Positions 16,130-24,838 of a stretch of 64,000 bases of DNA are shown piece after piece. The DNA is from Endoryza sp044226045 (GTDB lineage: Bacteria; Bacteroidota; Bacteroidia; Chitinophagales; Chitinophagaceae). Each line of letters begins with the position of its first letter. The stretch's first letter is position 1. Position numbers and translations under genes: made by a program. The notes under the pieces are model-generated. The model worked only from the letters and a program-made list of their open reading frames with translations, had not been told where the DNA came from and did not search any database. Location of the stretch: positions 1-64,000 of the forward strand of contig JBGAHR010000007.1 of the NCBI GenBank assembly GCA_044226045.1. Direction: 5' to 3'.

Positions 16130-17236
16130 TTGTCCCATTCGAAGGAAAGAACAGAGAAAATCTGCCTCAATTGTAATACTTCCCTAAATGGCCGATATTG
16201 TCACGTTTGTGGACAGGAAAATATCGAGCCAAAGGAGTCAGTCTGGTCATTGATCACTCACTTTTTTCATGATATCACCCATTTTGACGGAAAGTTTTTT
16301 GATACGCTTCGCTACCTCCTGTGGAGACCCGGATTTTTGTCCAAAGAATATGTACTCGGAAGAAGAGCCCGCTACCTGAATCCCGTCAGAATGTATGTCT
16401 TCACTTCGGCGATTTTTTTCCTGACGTTTTTCGCTTTCTTTTTTAATGTGAATAAGATGGGATTGGGCGGGGAGTCCAAAGATTATTATCTCTCCCAACC
16501 GGTAGACTATGAAAAGAATGATGCTGAATATCTCTCCTGGGCCCTGAGAGGAGCGAAAAATGCGGCAGACTCAGCCAGGATCGAGAGCATCTATTTCAAC
16601 AGGAAAAAAGAGAAGGATTCCATTGCTGCCGTAAAAAAAGCGAACAGGGGCACTGCGGGAGATCTCCAGTTTTCTGTCGATACATCTGTCTACAAATCGA
16701 TTGCCCAATACGATTCAGCCCAACTGAAACTTCCGGCCAGCGAAAGAGATGGCTGGTTTACCCGCGCCATCCGTAAAAAGGAAATTGAGTTGGGCCCCCG
16801 GTTTAAAAAAGACCGAAATGCGGTTCTCCGGGAATGGATGAACAAGTTCATGCATTCTTTTCCGCAATTGCTGTTTGTATCATTACCGTTGATTGCATTG
16901 ATCCTTCAGTTGCTGTATGTTCGTCGCCGCAAGGAATTTTATTATGTGAGTCATGGAATTTTCCTGATACATATCTATATCTATTCTTTTATCAATCTCT
17001 TGTTGTTTTTCGCCCTGGGTAAATTGCGAACCGGCATGGGTTGGGGCTGGGCCGGGTGGTTGCAGGCTATTCTGTTACTGCATGCGATCTGGTATGTGTA
17101 TAAAGCCATGCGTAATTTTTACAAACAGGGAAGAGGAAAAACATTTGTCAAGTTCCTTCTGCTGAATTTTATCACGCTGATTGTAATCTGCCTGCTGTTC
17201 CTTGTCTTCCTGGCTTTTTCGATCATGAATCTTTAA
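16130..17236 (+). CDS. DUF3667 membrane protein with N-terminal zinc ribbon
   Basis: Residues 13-30 hold C-x2-C-x8-C-x2-C (CLNCNTSLNGRYCHVCGQ), a zinc ribbon, followed by the DUF3667 block (FFHDITHFDGKFFDTLRYLLWRPGFLSKEYVLGRRARYLNPVRMYVF). At least four transmembrane helices follow, three of them in the C-terminal third. Start is TTG at 16130; no ATG occurs before residue 89, which would remove the domain. It sits upstream of mazG with 11 bases between. The family is widespread in Bacteroidota and its function is not known. Confidence 0.85.
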   Translation: MSHSKERTEKICLNCNTSLNGRYCHVCGQENIEPKESVWSLITHFFHDITHFDGKFFDTLRYLLWRPGFLSKEYVLGRRARYLNPVRMYVFTSAIFFLTFFAFFFNVNKMGLGGESKDYYLSQPVDYEKNDAEYLSWALRGAKNAADSARIESIYFNRKKEKDSIAAVKKANRGTAGDLQFSVDTSVYKSIAQYDSAQLKLPASERDGWFTRAIRKKEIELGPRFKKDRNAVLREWMNKFMHSFPQLLFVSLPLIALILQLLYVRRRKEFYYVSHGIFLIHIYIYSFINLLLFFALGKLRTGMGWGWAGWLQAILLLHAIWYVYKAMRNFYKQGRGKTFVKFLLLNFITLIVICLLFLVFLAFSIMNL

Positions 17237-17247
17237 TCTGATTTTGT

Positions 17248-18033
17248 ATGGAGAATAATGGAGAACTGTCAACCGCTTTCCTGCGTTTGGTCGGTATAAT
17301 GGATGAATTAAGGGAAAAATGCCCCTGGGATCGAAAACAAACGATTCAGACCTTGCGTTCGCTGACTATTGAAGAAACATATGAGCTGGCCGACGCCATT
17401 ACAGATAATGACTGGAAAGGGATCAGGGAAGAACTGGGTGATTTGTTATTACATATTGTTTTTTATGCAAAGATTGGCCGGGAGCAGCAACAGTTTACCC
17501 TGGAACAGGTAATGGATGGTATCAGCGAAAAGCTGATCAGCCGTCACCCTCATATTTACGGAGAGGTGAAGGTAAACGATGAAGAAGATGTTAAAAGGAA
17601 CTGGGAAAAACTGAAATTGAAGGAAGGAAAGAAATCAGTCCTGTCAGGGGTGCCCCGTTCATTGCCGGCTACCGTCAAGGCGACCCGATTACAGGAAAAA
17701 GCCCGCCAGGTGGGATTTGAATGGGATAATAAAGCGCAGGTTTGGGAAAAGGTAATGGAAGAGATGGCGGAACTGAAGGAAGCAGAAGCCAGCGAAGACC
17801 CGGTAAGGATGGAAGAGGAGTTGGGTGACCTGTACTTCTCCCTGATCAATTACGCACGGTTTTTGCGGGTAGATGCCGAAAATGCGCTGGAGCGGACCAA
17901 TCGAAAGTTCATCAGCCGTTTCAATCAAATGGAAGAGCTGGCACAGCAACAGGGAAAACCCCTGATGGAAATGACCCTGGAAGAAATGGACGCGCTCTGG
18001 AACAAGATCAAAAAACAAAATACTGGTAATTGA
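17248..18033 (+). CDS. mazG: Nucleoside triphosphate pyrophosphohydrolase MazG
   Basis: A 261-residue protein with two MazG domains. The first begins LRLVGIMDELREKCPWDRKQTIQTLRSLTIEETYELADAI, with the metal-binding E-x2-E...E-x2-D pattern (EETYELADAI, REELGDLLLHIVFYAKI). The second contains EMAELKEAE and EEELGDLYFSLINYARF. It hydrolyses NTPs to NMP plus pyrophosphate and is linked to nucleotide house-cleaning and (p)ppGpp control. Its stop TGA overlaps the TTG start of the following kinase, implying coupled translation. Confidence 0.95.
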   Translation: MENNGELSTAFLRLVGIMDELREKCPWDRKQTIQTLRSLTIEETYELADAITDNDWKGIREELGDLLLHIVFYAKIGREQQQFTLEQVMDGISEKLISRHPHIYGEVKVNDEEDVKRNWEKLKLKEGKKSVLSGVPRSLPATVKATRLQEKARQVGFEWDNKAQVWEKVMEEMAELKEAEASEDPVRMEEELGDLYFSLINYARFLRVDAENALERTNRKFISRFNQMEELAQQQGKPLMEMTLEEMDALWNKIKKQNTGN

Positions 18034-21000
18034 ATTCACCGTTGAAATTTAAACTGCACTCCAACCTTTACCTCCTGTTAGCAGCCATTGTTTTTTTTGT
18101 GGCTGCTTACATTATGGATAAGTCTTCGGTGAAAACAACCTCGCCTTCTTATTATTCCAAAAAGATTGAAGACGATATCCGGAAAAAGGAAAAAGATTTC
18201 AATAAGCTGGTTACGGATACCGCTCTTCTTTCTACCCTGGTTGGTGGCTCCTATTCAGAAGCTACCCTGAAATCTCTTCTCGACGATAAGAAAGGATACG
18301 GGTTCTTTATTTATGAAAAGAATGGCTCCATTGAACCCCGGCTTTTATTCTGGAATACCCAGGAAGCGGTGCCGCCGGTCAACCTGATGGACGAGTCGGA
18401 TGTGAGCCGAACCGTAGTGCTGAACAACGGCACCTATGTGCAAAGCAGTAAAATGGTGTCGATTAACGACAGAAGCTTTGCCATCGAAGCATTGATACCG
18501 GTTACCCATAAATACTTTGTTGAAATTGAAAACCTGCCCACAGAGTTTGTTTCTTTTCCGGATGCCATCCGTAAAGTGGATATCAGTACAACGGTTACTC
18601 CTTACGCAGTTAAAAGCGAGCACGGAAATGTACTCTTTTACCTGAAAGCAAAACTGGTTGCAGAACATGCAAAGGCGTCCTGGTGGCTGGTTGTTTGCGT
18701 AATGGCAGGTTTCTTCCTGCTGTGCTGGTATATCCATGTGATGGCGCATCTCATTGCAAACAAAAACGGATTCTGGTGGGGAGTGGGATTTTTGACGATG
18801 GTCATTGTAGTGATTCGTTTATGCACTTACCAGTTTCCGGATCTGCTCAATCTGCGACAGTTTGAACTGTTTAATCCGGTTATTTATGGTTCCAGTTTTG
18901 TGTTAAGTTCACTCGGTGACCTCCTGATCAATGCCTTTCTTCTTTGCTGGATCGCCCTGTTCATCAATCGGCGCTTTGGAACAGCGGCACTGCCACAACC
19001 CGGACAAACTCTGCAAAACTGGTTATATACAACTTTGCTGCTGGCAGCACAGGTGTCGCTCACCTTTACCTTTGCCCGCATTCTGCAGAGCCTGGTGGCC
19101 GACGCCAAGATATCTTTTAACGTAACCAACTTCGACAGCCTTACCCGGTACAGCTTTGTCGGTTTCGTGATTCTGGCTTCATTGGCATTGTCTTACTTTT
19201 TCCTGTCGCAGGCAATCCTGAAGATGGTGCGGTTGTACACGGGAAAAGGAAATTATTTCATTTACATCATGGCGGCGGCGATGGGATTGCTGATTCTGAG
19301 TTTTACGCGGAATTCAGATATCATCGAGCTGAATCTTTTTGTGTTGGTCTGGCTGGTAATCTATATCTGGATGATGCAGCAGGATGTGTTCTCCGGCCTT
19401 CGTTTCCGGCTGAACGTGTCCGAGGTGCTTTTCTGGCTCTTTGTATTTTCTTTTTCCATGGCAGCCGTTATCGTATCGGAAAACCGGAAAATAGAATTCG
19501 AACAAAGAAAACTCTTTGCCGAAAAGCTGGCCCTGCAATCGGATCCTTCCAATGAAAGACTGCTGAGCATTGCGTTAACCTATCTCGATAATGATTTCCT
19601 GGCCAATAATTTTTACCGGTTCTACAATGCAGAATCCAACGCGCGGCTAAAAGACAGCATTATCAACCGTAACTTCAGCGAATACATCAATAAGTTTGAT
19701 ACCCGTATTTACACATTTGATCCTTCACCCTCTCCGAAGCCCCTGTACAACGACGACCCGATCTCCTTCGATACCCTGAATACGATCTTCCACCTGCAGG
19801 GTAAACGCACCAATGGCTCATTAACAGACATGCGTTACTTCGAACGATCTTTTGAGAAATACTCCTATATCTCGCTGAAGACTGTCAAAAACCCGGACAG
19901 CTCCACCATCGGCTATTTCGTGATCCTGGCGGATCCGAAAAAATACAAGGGAGATGCCCTGATACCCGAATTGTTCAAACAGTCGAACGAGATGTTCCCG
20001 GAATATTCCAATATGTATTCGTATGCTGTTTACAGCAGTGATACCCTCCGGAGCTATTTCAATGAATATGCGTTTCCCATTGACCTGAATGCATCACAAC
20101 TCCCCCGATCGGAGTTTATGCGTAAGAAGAACGGCGATTATGAAGAACTATGGTATCGTCCTTCGGGAAACAAGATCGTAGTGATCACCCGAAAGAACAA
20201 TTCATTCCTGGAGGCCATCACGTTGTTCTCTTATCTTTTCAGCACCTTTCTCCTGCTGCTGGCCCTTTACTGGGTCGTTTCCATTGTGGTCAGGAGCCGC
20301 TTCCGGTGGAGCCGTTTGAAACAATACTGGCAATTCAGTATACGGATGCAGATCCACAGCACCATCCTGATCATTTCCCTTTTGTCGTTTGTGGTTATCG
20401 GAGTGGCAACGATCATCTTCTTCAAGAACCGTTACGATCGCAACAACGAGGAGCGGTTGAGTCGTGCCATGCAGATCATGGTAAAACAGGTGAATGACAA
20501 ACTGAAAGATCATGTATCGTTTAATGATAGCATTCCCATCTTTGAAATCGGTATCAATGATGAATTGGAGAAAGTAATGGAGGAAATCTCCGAGATACAT
20601 GGCACCGATGTCAACCTGTACGATTGGCTGGGCAACCTGAAAGTCTCGTCCAAGCCGCTGATCTATAACAAAGGCGTACTGAGCGACAAGATGAACCCGG
20701 AAGCCTATTACGCCATGCACATACAGAAAGCCATTCAGACCGTAAAGGATGAAAGAATGGGCAAGGTGGATTATATCAGTGTGTACAATCCCATCAGAAA
20801 TGATGAAGGGAAAGTATATGGTTACCTCAACGTACCTTCTTACAGTACACAGGATGAACTCAAACAGGAGATCTCCAACTTCCTCGTGACCCTCATCAAC
20901 CTGAATGCTTTCATCTTCCTGGTGGCGGGTGCGATCGCTTTATTTATCACCAATAGAATAACCTATTCCTTTACCCTGATCGGTAACAAAATGCGCGACA

Positions 21001-21812
21001 TTAACCTGCGAAAGGTTAACCAGGAAATTGAATGGAGAAGAAATGATGAAATCGGCGAGCTGGTGAAGGAATACAATAAAATGGTGCGCAAACTGGATGA
21101 AAGCGCTGAAGCCCTTGCCAAAAGCGAAAGGGAAGGGGCCTGGAGACAAATGGCGCGGCAGGTGGCTCACGAGATCAAGAACCCGCTGACGCCAATGAAG
21201 CTGAGCATTCAATACCTGCAAAAAGCGATCGATAATAATTCGGCCAATGTAAAAGAAATGACCACCAATGTGGCCAGGACGCTCGTCGAACAAATCGATC
21301 ACCTTTCCAAGATTGCTTCGGATTTTTCACAGTTCGCGAATATCGGAAACCCGAGAAAGGAAGTCTTCGATTTACACGAGGTGTTATACTCGCTTTCGTC
21401 GTTGTATGAAGCCACCGATAACCTCGATTTCAGCTGGACGCCGGTAGACCAGCGAGTATTGCTTTTTGCCGACAGAACCCAGATTAACCGCCTTTTTACC
21501 AATCTGCTTCAAAACGCCGTGGAGGCCTCCTCATCCCGTGAACGCCGGATTATCTCCATCACAGAGCGTTTGGAAGACGAGAATATTGTGGTGAGCATTA
21601 CAGATAATGGTGAAGGGATTCCCGAACAGACCCGCTCAAAGATTTTTACTCCCAATTTCACCACCAAGACATCCGGTACCGGTTTGGGTCTTGCCATGAG
21701 CAAGAGCATAATCGAGAACGCACAGGGTGATTTATGGTTCGATACAAAGGAAGGGGAAGGAACAACCTTTTTTGTAAAAATACCTTTGTTGAGAGCGACG
21801 AGCCAGGGATGA
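18030..21812 (+). CDS. Very large membrane histidine kinase, NtrY-like
   Basis: 1260 residues. The N-terminal half has about nine transmembrane helices around a periplasmic loop, then a long extracytoplasmic stretch (~490-735). Two further helices, a second periplasmic loop and a last helix lead into HAMP (RNDEIGELVKEYNKMVRKLDESA). HisKA follows with His1047 in QVAHEIKNPLTPMKLSIQYL, the NtrY-type H box, then HATPase (NLLQNAVEASS, DNGEGIP, GTGLGLAMSKSIIE). Start is TTG overlapping the mazG stop. No response regulator is adjacent, so the partner is encoded elsewhere. Confidence 0.9.
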   Translation: MNSPLKFKLHSNLYLLLAAIVFFVAAYIMDKSSVKTTSPSYYSKKIEDDIRKKEKDFNKLVTDTALLSTLVGGSYSEATLKSLLDDKKGYGFFIYEKNGSIEPRLLFWNTQEAVPPVNLMDESDVSRTVVLNNGTYVQSSKMVSINDRSFAIEALIPVTHKYFVEIENLPTEFVSFPDAIRKVDISTTVTPYAVKSEHGNVLFYLKAKLVAEHAKASWWLVVCVMAGFFLLCWYIHVMAHLIANKNGFWWGVGFLTMVIVVIRLCTYQFPDLLNLRQFELFNPVIYGSSFVLSSLGDLLINAFLLCWIALFINRRFGTAALPQPGQTLQNWLYTTLLLAAQVSLTFTFARILQSLVADAKISFNVTNFDSLTRYSFVGFVILASLALSYFFLSQAILKMVRLYTGKGNYFIYIMAAAMGLLILSFTRNSDIIELNLFVLVWLVIYIWMMQQDVFSGLRFRLNVSEVLFWLFVFSFSMAAVIVSENRKIEFEQRKLFAEKLALQSDPSNERLLSIALTYLDNDFLANNFYRFYNAESNARLKDSIINRNFSEYINKFDTRIYTFDPSPSPKPLYNDDPISFDTLNTIFHLQGKRTNGSLTDMRYFERSFEKYSYISLKTVKNPDSSTIGYFVILADPKKYKGDALIPELFKQSNEMFPEYSNMYSYAVYSSDTLRSYFNEYAFPIDLNASQLPRSEFMRKKNGDYEELWYRPSGNKIVVITRKNNSFLEAITLFSYLFSTFLLLLALYWVVSIVVRSRFRWSRLKQYWQFSIRMQIHSTILIISLLSFVVIGVATIIFFKNRYDRNNEERLSRAMQIMVKQVNDKLKDHVSFNDSIPIFEIGINDELEKVMEEISEIHGTDVNLYDWLGNLKVSSKPLIYNKGVLSDKMNPEAYYAMHIQKAIQTVKDERMGKVDYISVYNPIRNDEGKVYGYLNVPSYSTQDELKQEISNFLVTLINLNAFIFLVAGAIALFITNRITYSFTLIGNKMRDINLRKVNQEIEWRRNDEIGELVKEYNKMVRKLDESAEALAKSEREGAWRQMARQVAHEIKNPLTPMKLSIQYLQKAIDNNSANVKEMTTNVARTLVEQIDHLSKIASDFSQFANIGNPRKEVFDLHEVLYSLSSLYEATDNLDFSWTPVDQRVLLFADRTQINRLFTNLLQNAVEASSSRERRIISITERLEDENIVVSITDNGEGIPEQTRSKIFTPNFTTKTSGTGLGLAMSKSIIENAQGDLWFDTKEGEGTTFFVKIPLLRATSQG

Positions 21813-21821
21813 TGGGTTTGT

Positions 21822-21993
21822 CGTTTATCGTTTATCGTTTCAGGTTTCACGTCCCTCAATATCAATGGCAGGTTTCAAACTGTGAAGTGCTAAAAATTGA
21901 TAGGAGTAAGGTTTCATTTTTCATGAAAAATCAACCTATAGTAGCATGGATAAACACCTTAAACGTGAAACGAAAAACGAAAAACGATAAACC
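21822..21993. repeat. Inverted word array, family CGTTTATCG/CGATAAACG (locus 1)
   Basis: Left arm 21822-21851 is built of cgtttatcg/gtttcacg words and right arm 21961-21993 of their complements (aaacgtgaaacg, aaaacgataaacc), separated by ~110 bp of unrelated AT-rich DNA. It lies exactly between two convergent genes. Related arm pairs occur at 29.1 and 59.4 kb. A terminator-like or recombination role is possible; no coding content. Confidence 0.7.
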
Positions 21994-21999
21994 ATAGCC

Positions 22000-23661
22000 T
22001 TATTTTTTCCTCATTAGGAAATCCTCAAACTCTTTCAAAGTAAAGCTGCTCAGGTTATTTTCTTTTTTGAGACCGCCTTTTTGAGCGGCGAGTACACCAA
22101 ATCTGCAATCATCGAATCCTTCTATGGCGTGTGCATCCGGGTCTATGGAGATAAGCACGCCTTTCGATACCGCAGGTTCAATCCATTGCCAGTCTATGTC
22201 GAGCCGGCGCGGGTGGGCATTGAGTTCAATGACCACCTGGTGCTCATGGCAGGCCTCGATGATCTGTTCGTGATTGACCGGATAACCATTGCGGCTCAGC
22301 AGCAGGCGACCCGTCATATGACCAAGGATGGTTGTGTATGGATTTGCAATGGCCTTTAGCAGTCGCATCATGGCTTTTTCCTGCGACATCTTCAGATTGC
22401 TGTGTACAGAGGCAATGACCAGGTCGAATGTTGATAAAACAGCATCAGAATAATCGAGCGAGCCGTCGCCGAGTATATCGCACTCAATACTTTTGAATAT
22501 TCGGAAGGGAGCGAGTTGATGATTCAGTTCATCAATATACCGGTGCTGTTCCCTGATTTTTTCTTCAGAAAGACCGCCGGCATAGGCTGCAGACTTACTA
22601 TGGTCGCTGATGACCAGGTACTCCAGTCCTTTTGCTATACAGGCTTTGGCCATTTCTTCAATGGTATGAACGCCATCGCTCCAGTTACTGTGGGAGTGGA
22701 TGATTCCCCTGATGTCTTTTTCCGAGATCAGGGTGCCCGGCTTTGACAAATCGATTAATCGATCGATGTTGTCAGATTCCCGCAGAAACGGTTCTATGAA
22801 TGGTATGTCGAGGCGGGAGAAGGTATCCTCTTCTATTCCCGAAAATGCGGCCTTTGGATATTTTTCAAGAAAGGCCTTTCGAAAAGCGGGCGATCCTGTT
22901 GTGTGAAATTGTTTTTCCGGCAGATTTTGAATGTTGGCGTGCAGGGTCAGCCGAAGGCCGTTCTTTAGTTTATAGGTGATGGATTCTTCGGACTCCGCTA
23001 TTGTTTCAGGGGGAAAGGCTGTTTGAAAAGGTTTTCGGATATGTTCCATCGGTAGAGAAACCAGGAATTCAATGCCGTCGATGGTGATTTGCCTGGATCG
23101 ATAGGCGCCAGTCAGTGCTATTTTATCCGCACCATAGGATTTCTCCAGGTATCCCTGGATTCCCGGGAATATCGCTTCCACTTCTGCATACAGGAAGCTT
23201 CCCTGGTTGCCCATATAGAATTCTATTGCTTCCTGCACATTTTTTTGGGTCTTTTCTCCAAAGCCTTTGAAAAGGGAGAGCCGGTTTTCATTGCAGGCAT
23301 AGAGCAATTCTCCAATCGACTCGATTTCCATTTCTTTCCAGATCGTGGATATTTTCTTTGGCCCCAGCCCTTTTATGTTCAGCATTTCGATAACACCCGT
23401 TGGAGTTTTCGAAATGATTTCATCAAGAGCCGAGAGTTTGCCTGTTTGCAGAATTTCCGCCACTTTCCGGGCTACCGAATCGCCAATTCCTTTGATAGAG
23501 GAGAGTTCTTCCGGGGCCACCGAATGAAGGGGTGTCGGCATTTTTTCGATATTGAAGGCCGCCGCGCCGTAGGATCTGGATTTGAAGGAGTTTTCGCCAT
23601 GGATGTCCATGAGCTTCGATAAGAGGGAAAATTGCTCGGCAATGAAATAGTTATCGACCAT
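22000..23661 (-). CDS. polX: PolX-like DNA polymerase/3'-5' exonuclease with PHP domain
   Basis: The 553-residue protein has helix-hairpin-helix repeats near the N-terminus (SSIKGIGDSVARKVAEIL, LNIKGLGPKKISTIW), a PolX-like middle, and a C-terminal PHP domain. PHP metal ligands are seen in GIIHSHSNWSDGVHTIEEM, VISDHSKSA, ASVHSNLKM, LGHMTGRLL and IDPDAHAIEG. Bacterial PolX acts in base-excision or gap-filling repair. The palm catalytic Asp-x-Asp of active PolX polymerases is not evident in the middle segment, so this one may be mainly a nuclease; that is an inference from reading only. Confidence 0.88.
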   Translation of the reverse strand: MVDNYFIAEQFSLLSKLMDIHGENSFKSRSYGAAAFNIEKMPTPLHSVAPEELSSIKGIGDSVARKVAEILQTGKLSALDEIISKTPTGVIEMLNIKGLGPKKISTIWKEMEIESIGELLYACNENRLSLFKGFGEKTQKNVQEAIEFYMGNQGSFLYAEVEAIFPGIQGYLEKSYGADKIALTGAYRSRQITIDGIEFLVSLPMEHIRKPFQTAFPPETIAESEESITYKLKNGLRLTLHANIQNLPEKQFHTTGSPAFRKAFLEKYPKAAFSGIEEDTFSRLDIPFIEPFLRESDNIDRLIDLSKPGTLISEKDIRGIIHSHSNWSDGVHTIEEMAKACIAKGLEYLVISDHSKSAAYAGGLSEEKIREQHRYIDELNHQLAPFRIFKSIECDILGDGSLDYSDAVLSTFDLVIASVHSNLKMSQEKAMMRLLKAIANPYTTILGHMTGRLLLSRNGYPVNHEQIIEACHEHQVVIELNAHPRRLDIDWQWIEPAVSKGVLISIDPDAHAIEGFDDCRFGVLAAQKGGLKKENNLSSFTLKEFEDFLMRKK

Positions 23662-23723
23662 ATAGGCAAATTTTCGAAAGGATACAAATATCCGGGTTTT
23701 CCGAAGGGGAGAGAGGTATAAAA

Positions 23724-23760
23724 CGAAAAATCCTCCGACGAGCGGAGGATTTTGTTATTT
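23724..23760 (-). terminator. Terminator of the histone-like small gene
   Basis: TCCTCCG (23731-23737), loop ACGAG, CGGAGGA (23743-23749), extended by AAAA/TTTT pairs on both sides. It lies 18 bases downstream of the 31-residue gene on the minus strand and could also act on the + strand. Confidence 0.8.
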
Positions 23761-23777
23761 GTTGCTTTTGAAGAAAC

Positions 23778-23873
23778 TTACTTCTTCTTAGCAGCTTTTT
23801 TCTTAGCGGCTTTCTTCTTAGGAGCTGCTTTTTTCTTTGCAGCCTTTTTAGCGGCTTTTTTCTTAGTTGCCAT
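23778..23873 (-). CDS. Histone H1-like Lys/Ala-rich protein (31 aa)
   Basis: The minus strand reads MATKKKAAKKAAKKKAAPKK followed by KAAKKKAAKKK and TAA. The product is about 60 percent Lys and one-third Ala with a single Pro, the composition of bacterial histone H1-like tails (chlamydial Hc1/Hc2 and Bacteroidota equivalents), which bind DNA non-specifically. Both Lys codons and several Ala codons are used, so it is not a simple nucleotide repeat. It is followed by a strong terminator, which supports it as a real gene. No domain other than the basic tail is present. Confidence 0.7.
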   Translation of the reverse strand: MATKKKAAKKAAKKKAAPKKKAAKKKAAKKK

Positions 23874-23989
23874 GTTTTGTGAATTTAACGGTTAGTAAAT
23901 AGAATTTAACGACAGTAAAAATAAAAACTAAATTCAAACCGTCAAAAAAAATTTTCACAAATGTCAAAAAAACATTAATACAACGGCTC

Positions 23990-24250
23990 TTAAGCTTCTA
24001 CAGCCAGTACGCTAACGATGGTCTTATCACCTTTGCTCTTACGAAATTCAACTACACCATCAGCCAGTGCAAATAAGGTATAATCCTTACCAACACCAAC
24101 ATTTTTACCAGGATGATAAACAGTACCACGCTGACGAACGATAATGTTTCCGGAGATAGCAGGCTGACCACCGTAGATCTTTACACCGAGGCGCTTGCTT
24201 TGTGAGTCGCGGCCGTTCTTTACACTACCTTCACCTTTTTTATGTGCCAT
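23990..24250 (-). CDS. rpmA: 50S ribosomal protein L27
   Basis: 86 residues beginning MAHKKGEGSVKNGRDSQSKRLGVKIYGGQPAISGNIIVRQRGT, the conserved L27 N-terminus whose flexible tail approaches the peptidyl-transferase centre. Unlike Firmicutes L27 there is no N-terminal prepeptide. Length is normal. It lies 30 bases downstream of rplU, the universal gene order. Confidence 0.98.
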   Translation of the reverse strand: MAHKKGEGSVKNGRDSQSKRLGVKIYGGQPAISGNIIVRQRGTVYHPGKNVGVGKDYTLFALADGVVEFRKSKGDKTIVSVLAVEA

Positions 24251-24280
24251 GATAGATTGATTTAAAATTTGATTGACTGA

Positions 24281-24592
24281 TTAAGCTATACCAGTTACTT
24301 TGATTTTAGTATAGTGGGTGCGATGACCATGCTTTTTACGGAAGCCCTTTCTCCTTTTTTGCTTATAGGCAATCACCTTATCACCTTGTTCATGACCAAC
24401 GATCTCGGCCTGAACTTTGGCTTTAACACTGCTTCCGGTTGAAAGCTTTCCATCAGCATCAACCAATAATACTTCAGCAAATTCTACTTTATCTCCGGCG
24501 TTACCACCAATATGGGGTACATACAAAGTCTGATCTTTCTGAACTTTGAACTGCTGGCCGGCTACTTTAATTACTGCGAACATGGTTTCCAA
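24281..24592 (-). CDS. rplU: 50S ribosomal protein L21
   Basis: Starts MFAVIKVAGQQFKVQKDQTLYVPHIGG and ends with the conserved RKGFRKKHGHRTHYTKIKVTGI, the 23S rRNA-binding end of L21. Most L21 proteins start at MFAVIKV, so Met4 (24583) is a likely true start; the three extra residues MET would be unusual. Co-transcribed with rpmA. Confidence 0.98.
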   Translation of the reverse strand: METMFAVIKVAGQQFKVQKDQTLYVPHIGGNAGDKVEFAEVLLVDADGKLSTGSSVKAKVQAEIVGHEQGDKVIAYKQKRRKGFRKKHGHRTHYTKIKVTGIA

Positions 24593-24621
24593 TATTTATC
24601 CCGATAAAAATTTTCGGGAGG

Positions 24622-24629
24622 CAAAGGTA
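24622..24629 (-). promoter_or_regulatory. Bacteroidota -7 box for rplU-rpmA
   Basis: The minus strand reads TACCTTTG, a perfect TAnnTTTG box, about 30-40 bases before the L21 start. No clear TTG at the -33 position was found. This leaves a short leader consistent with a ribosomal-protein operon. Confidence 0.5.
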
Positions 24630-24783
24630 ATGTTTTTGGTCAGAAAATGAATCTATTAGGGTAAAATTTTTTGGGGTATTTTCCCCAAATGTGTATAGCT
24701 TTCCCCGCCAGGCTCCTGGGGTCTAATCTTTTCTTAATAGTTCAAAATCACCAAATTGTTCCTTAAAACACCGGCAGATACTC

Positions 24784-24813
24784 TTGGCGGTTTGCCTATT
24801 TAACGTAGGTTTG
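24784..24813 (+). promoter_or_regulatory. Bacteroidota promoter for the GH3-dxr-rseP genes
   Basis: TTG (24784-24786), 19-base spacer, TAGGTTTG (24806-24813) match the Bacteroidota sigma-factor consensus TTG-N19-TAnnTTTG. Transcription would start near 24820, about 19 bases before the GH3-family ATG. Confidence 0.65.
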
Positions 24814-24838
24814 TGCCTCAAAGATCGAATCGCGGATT

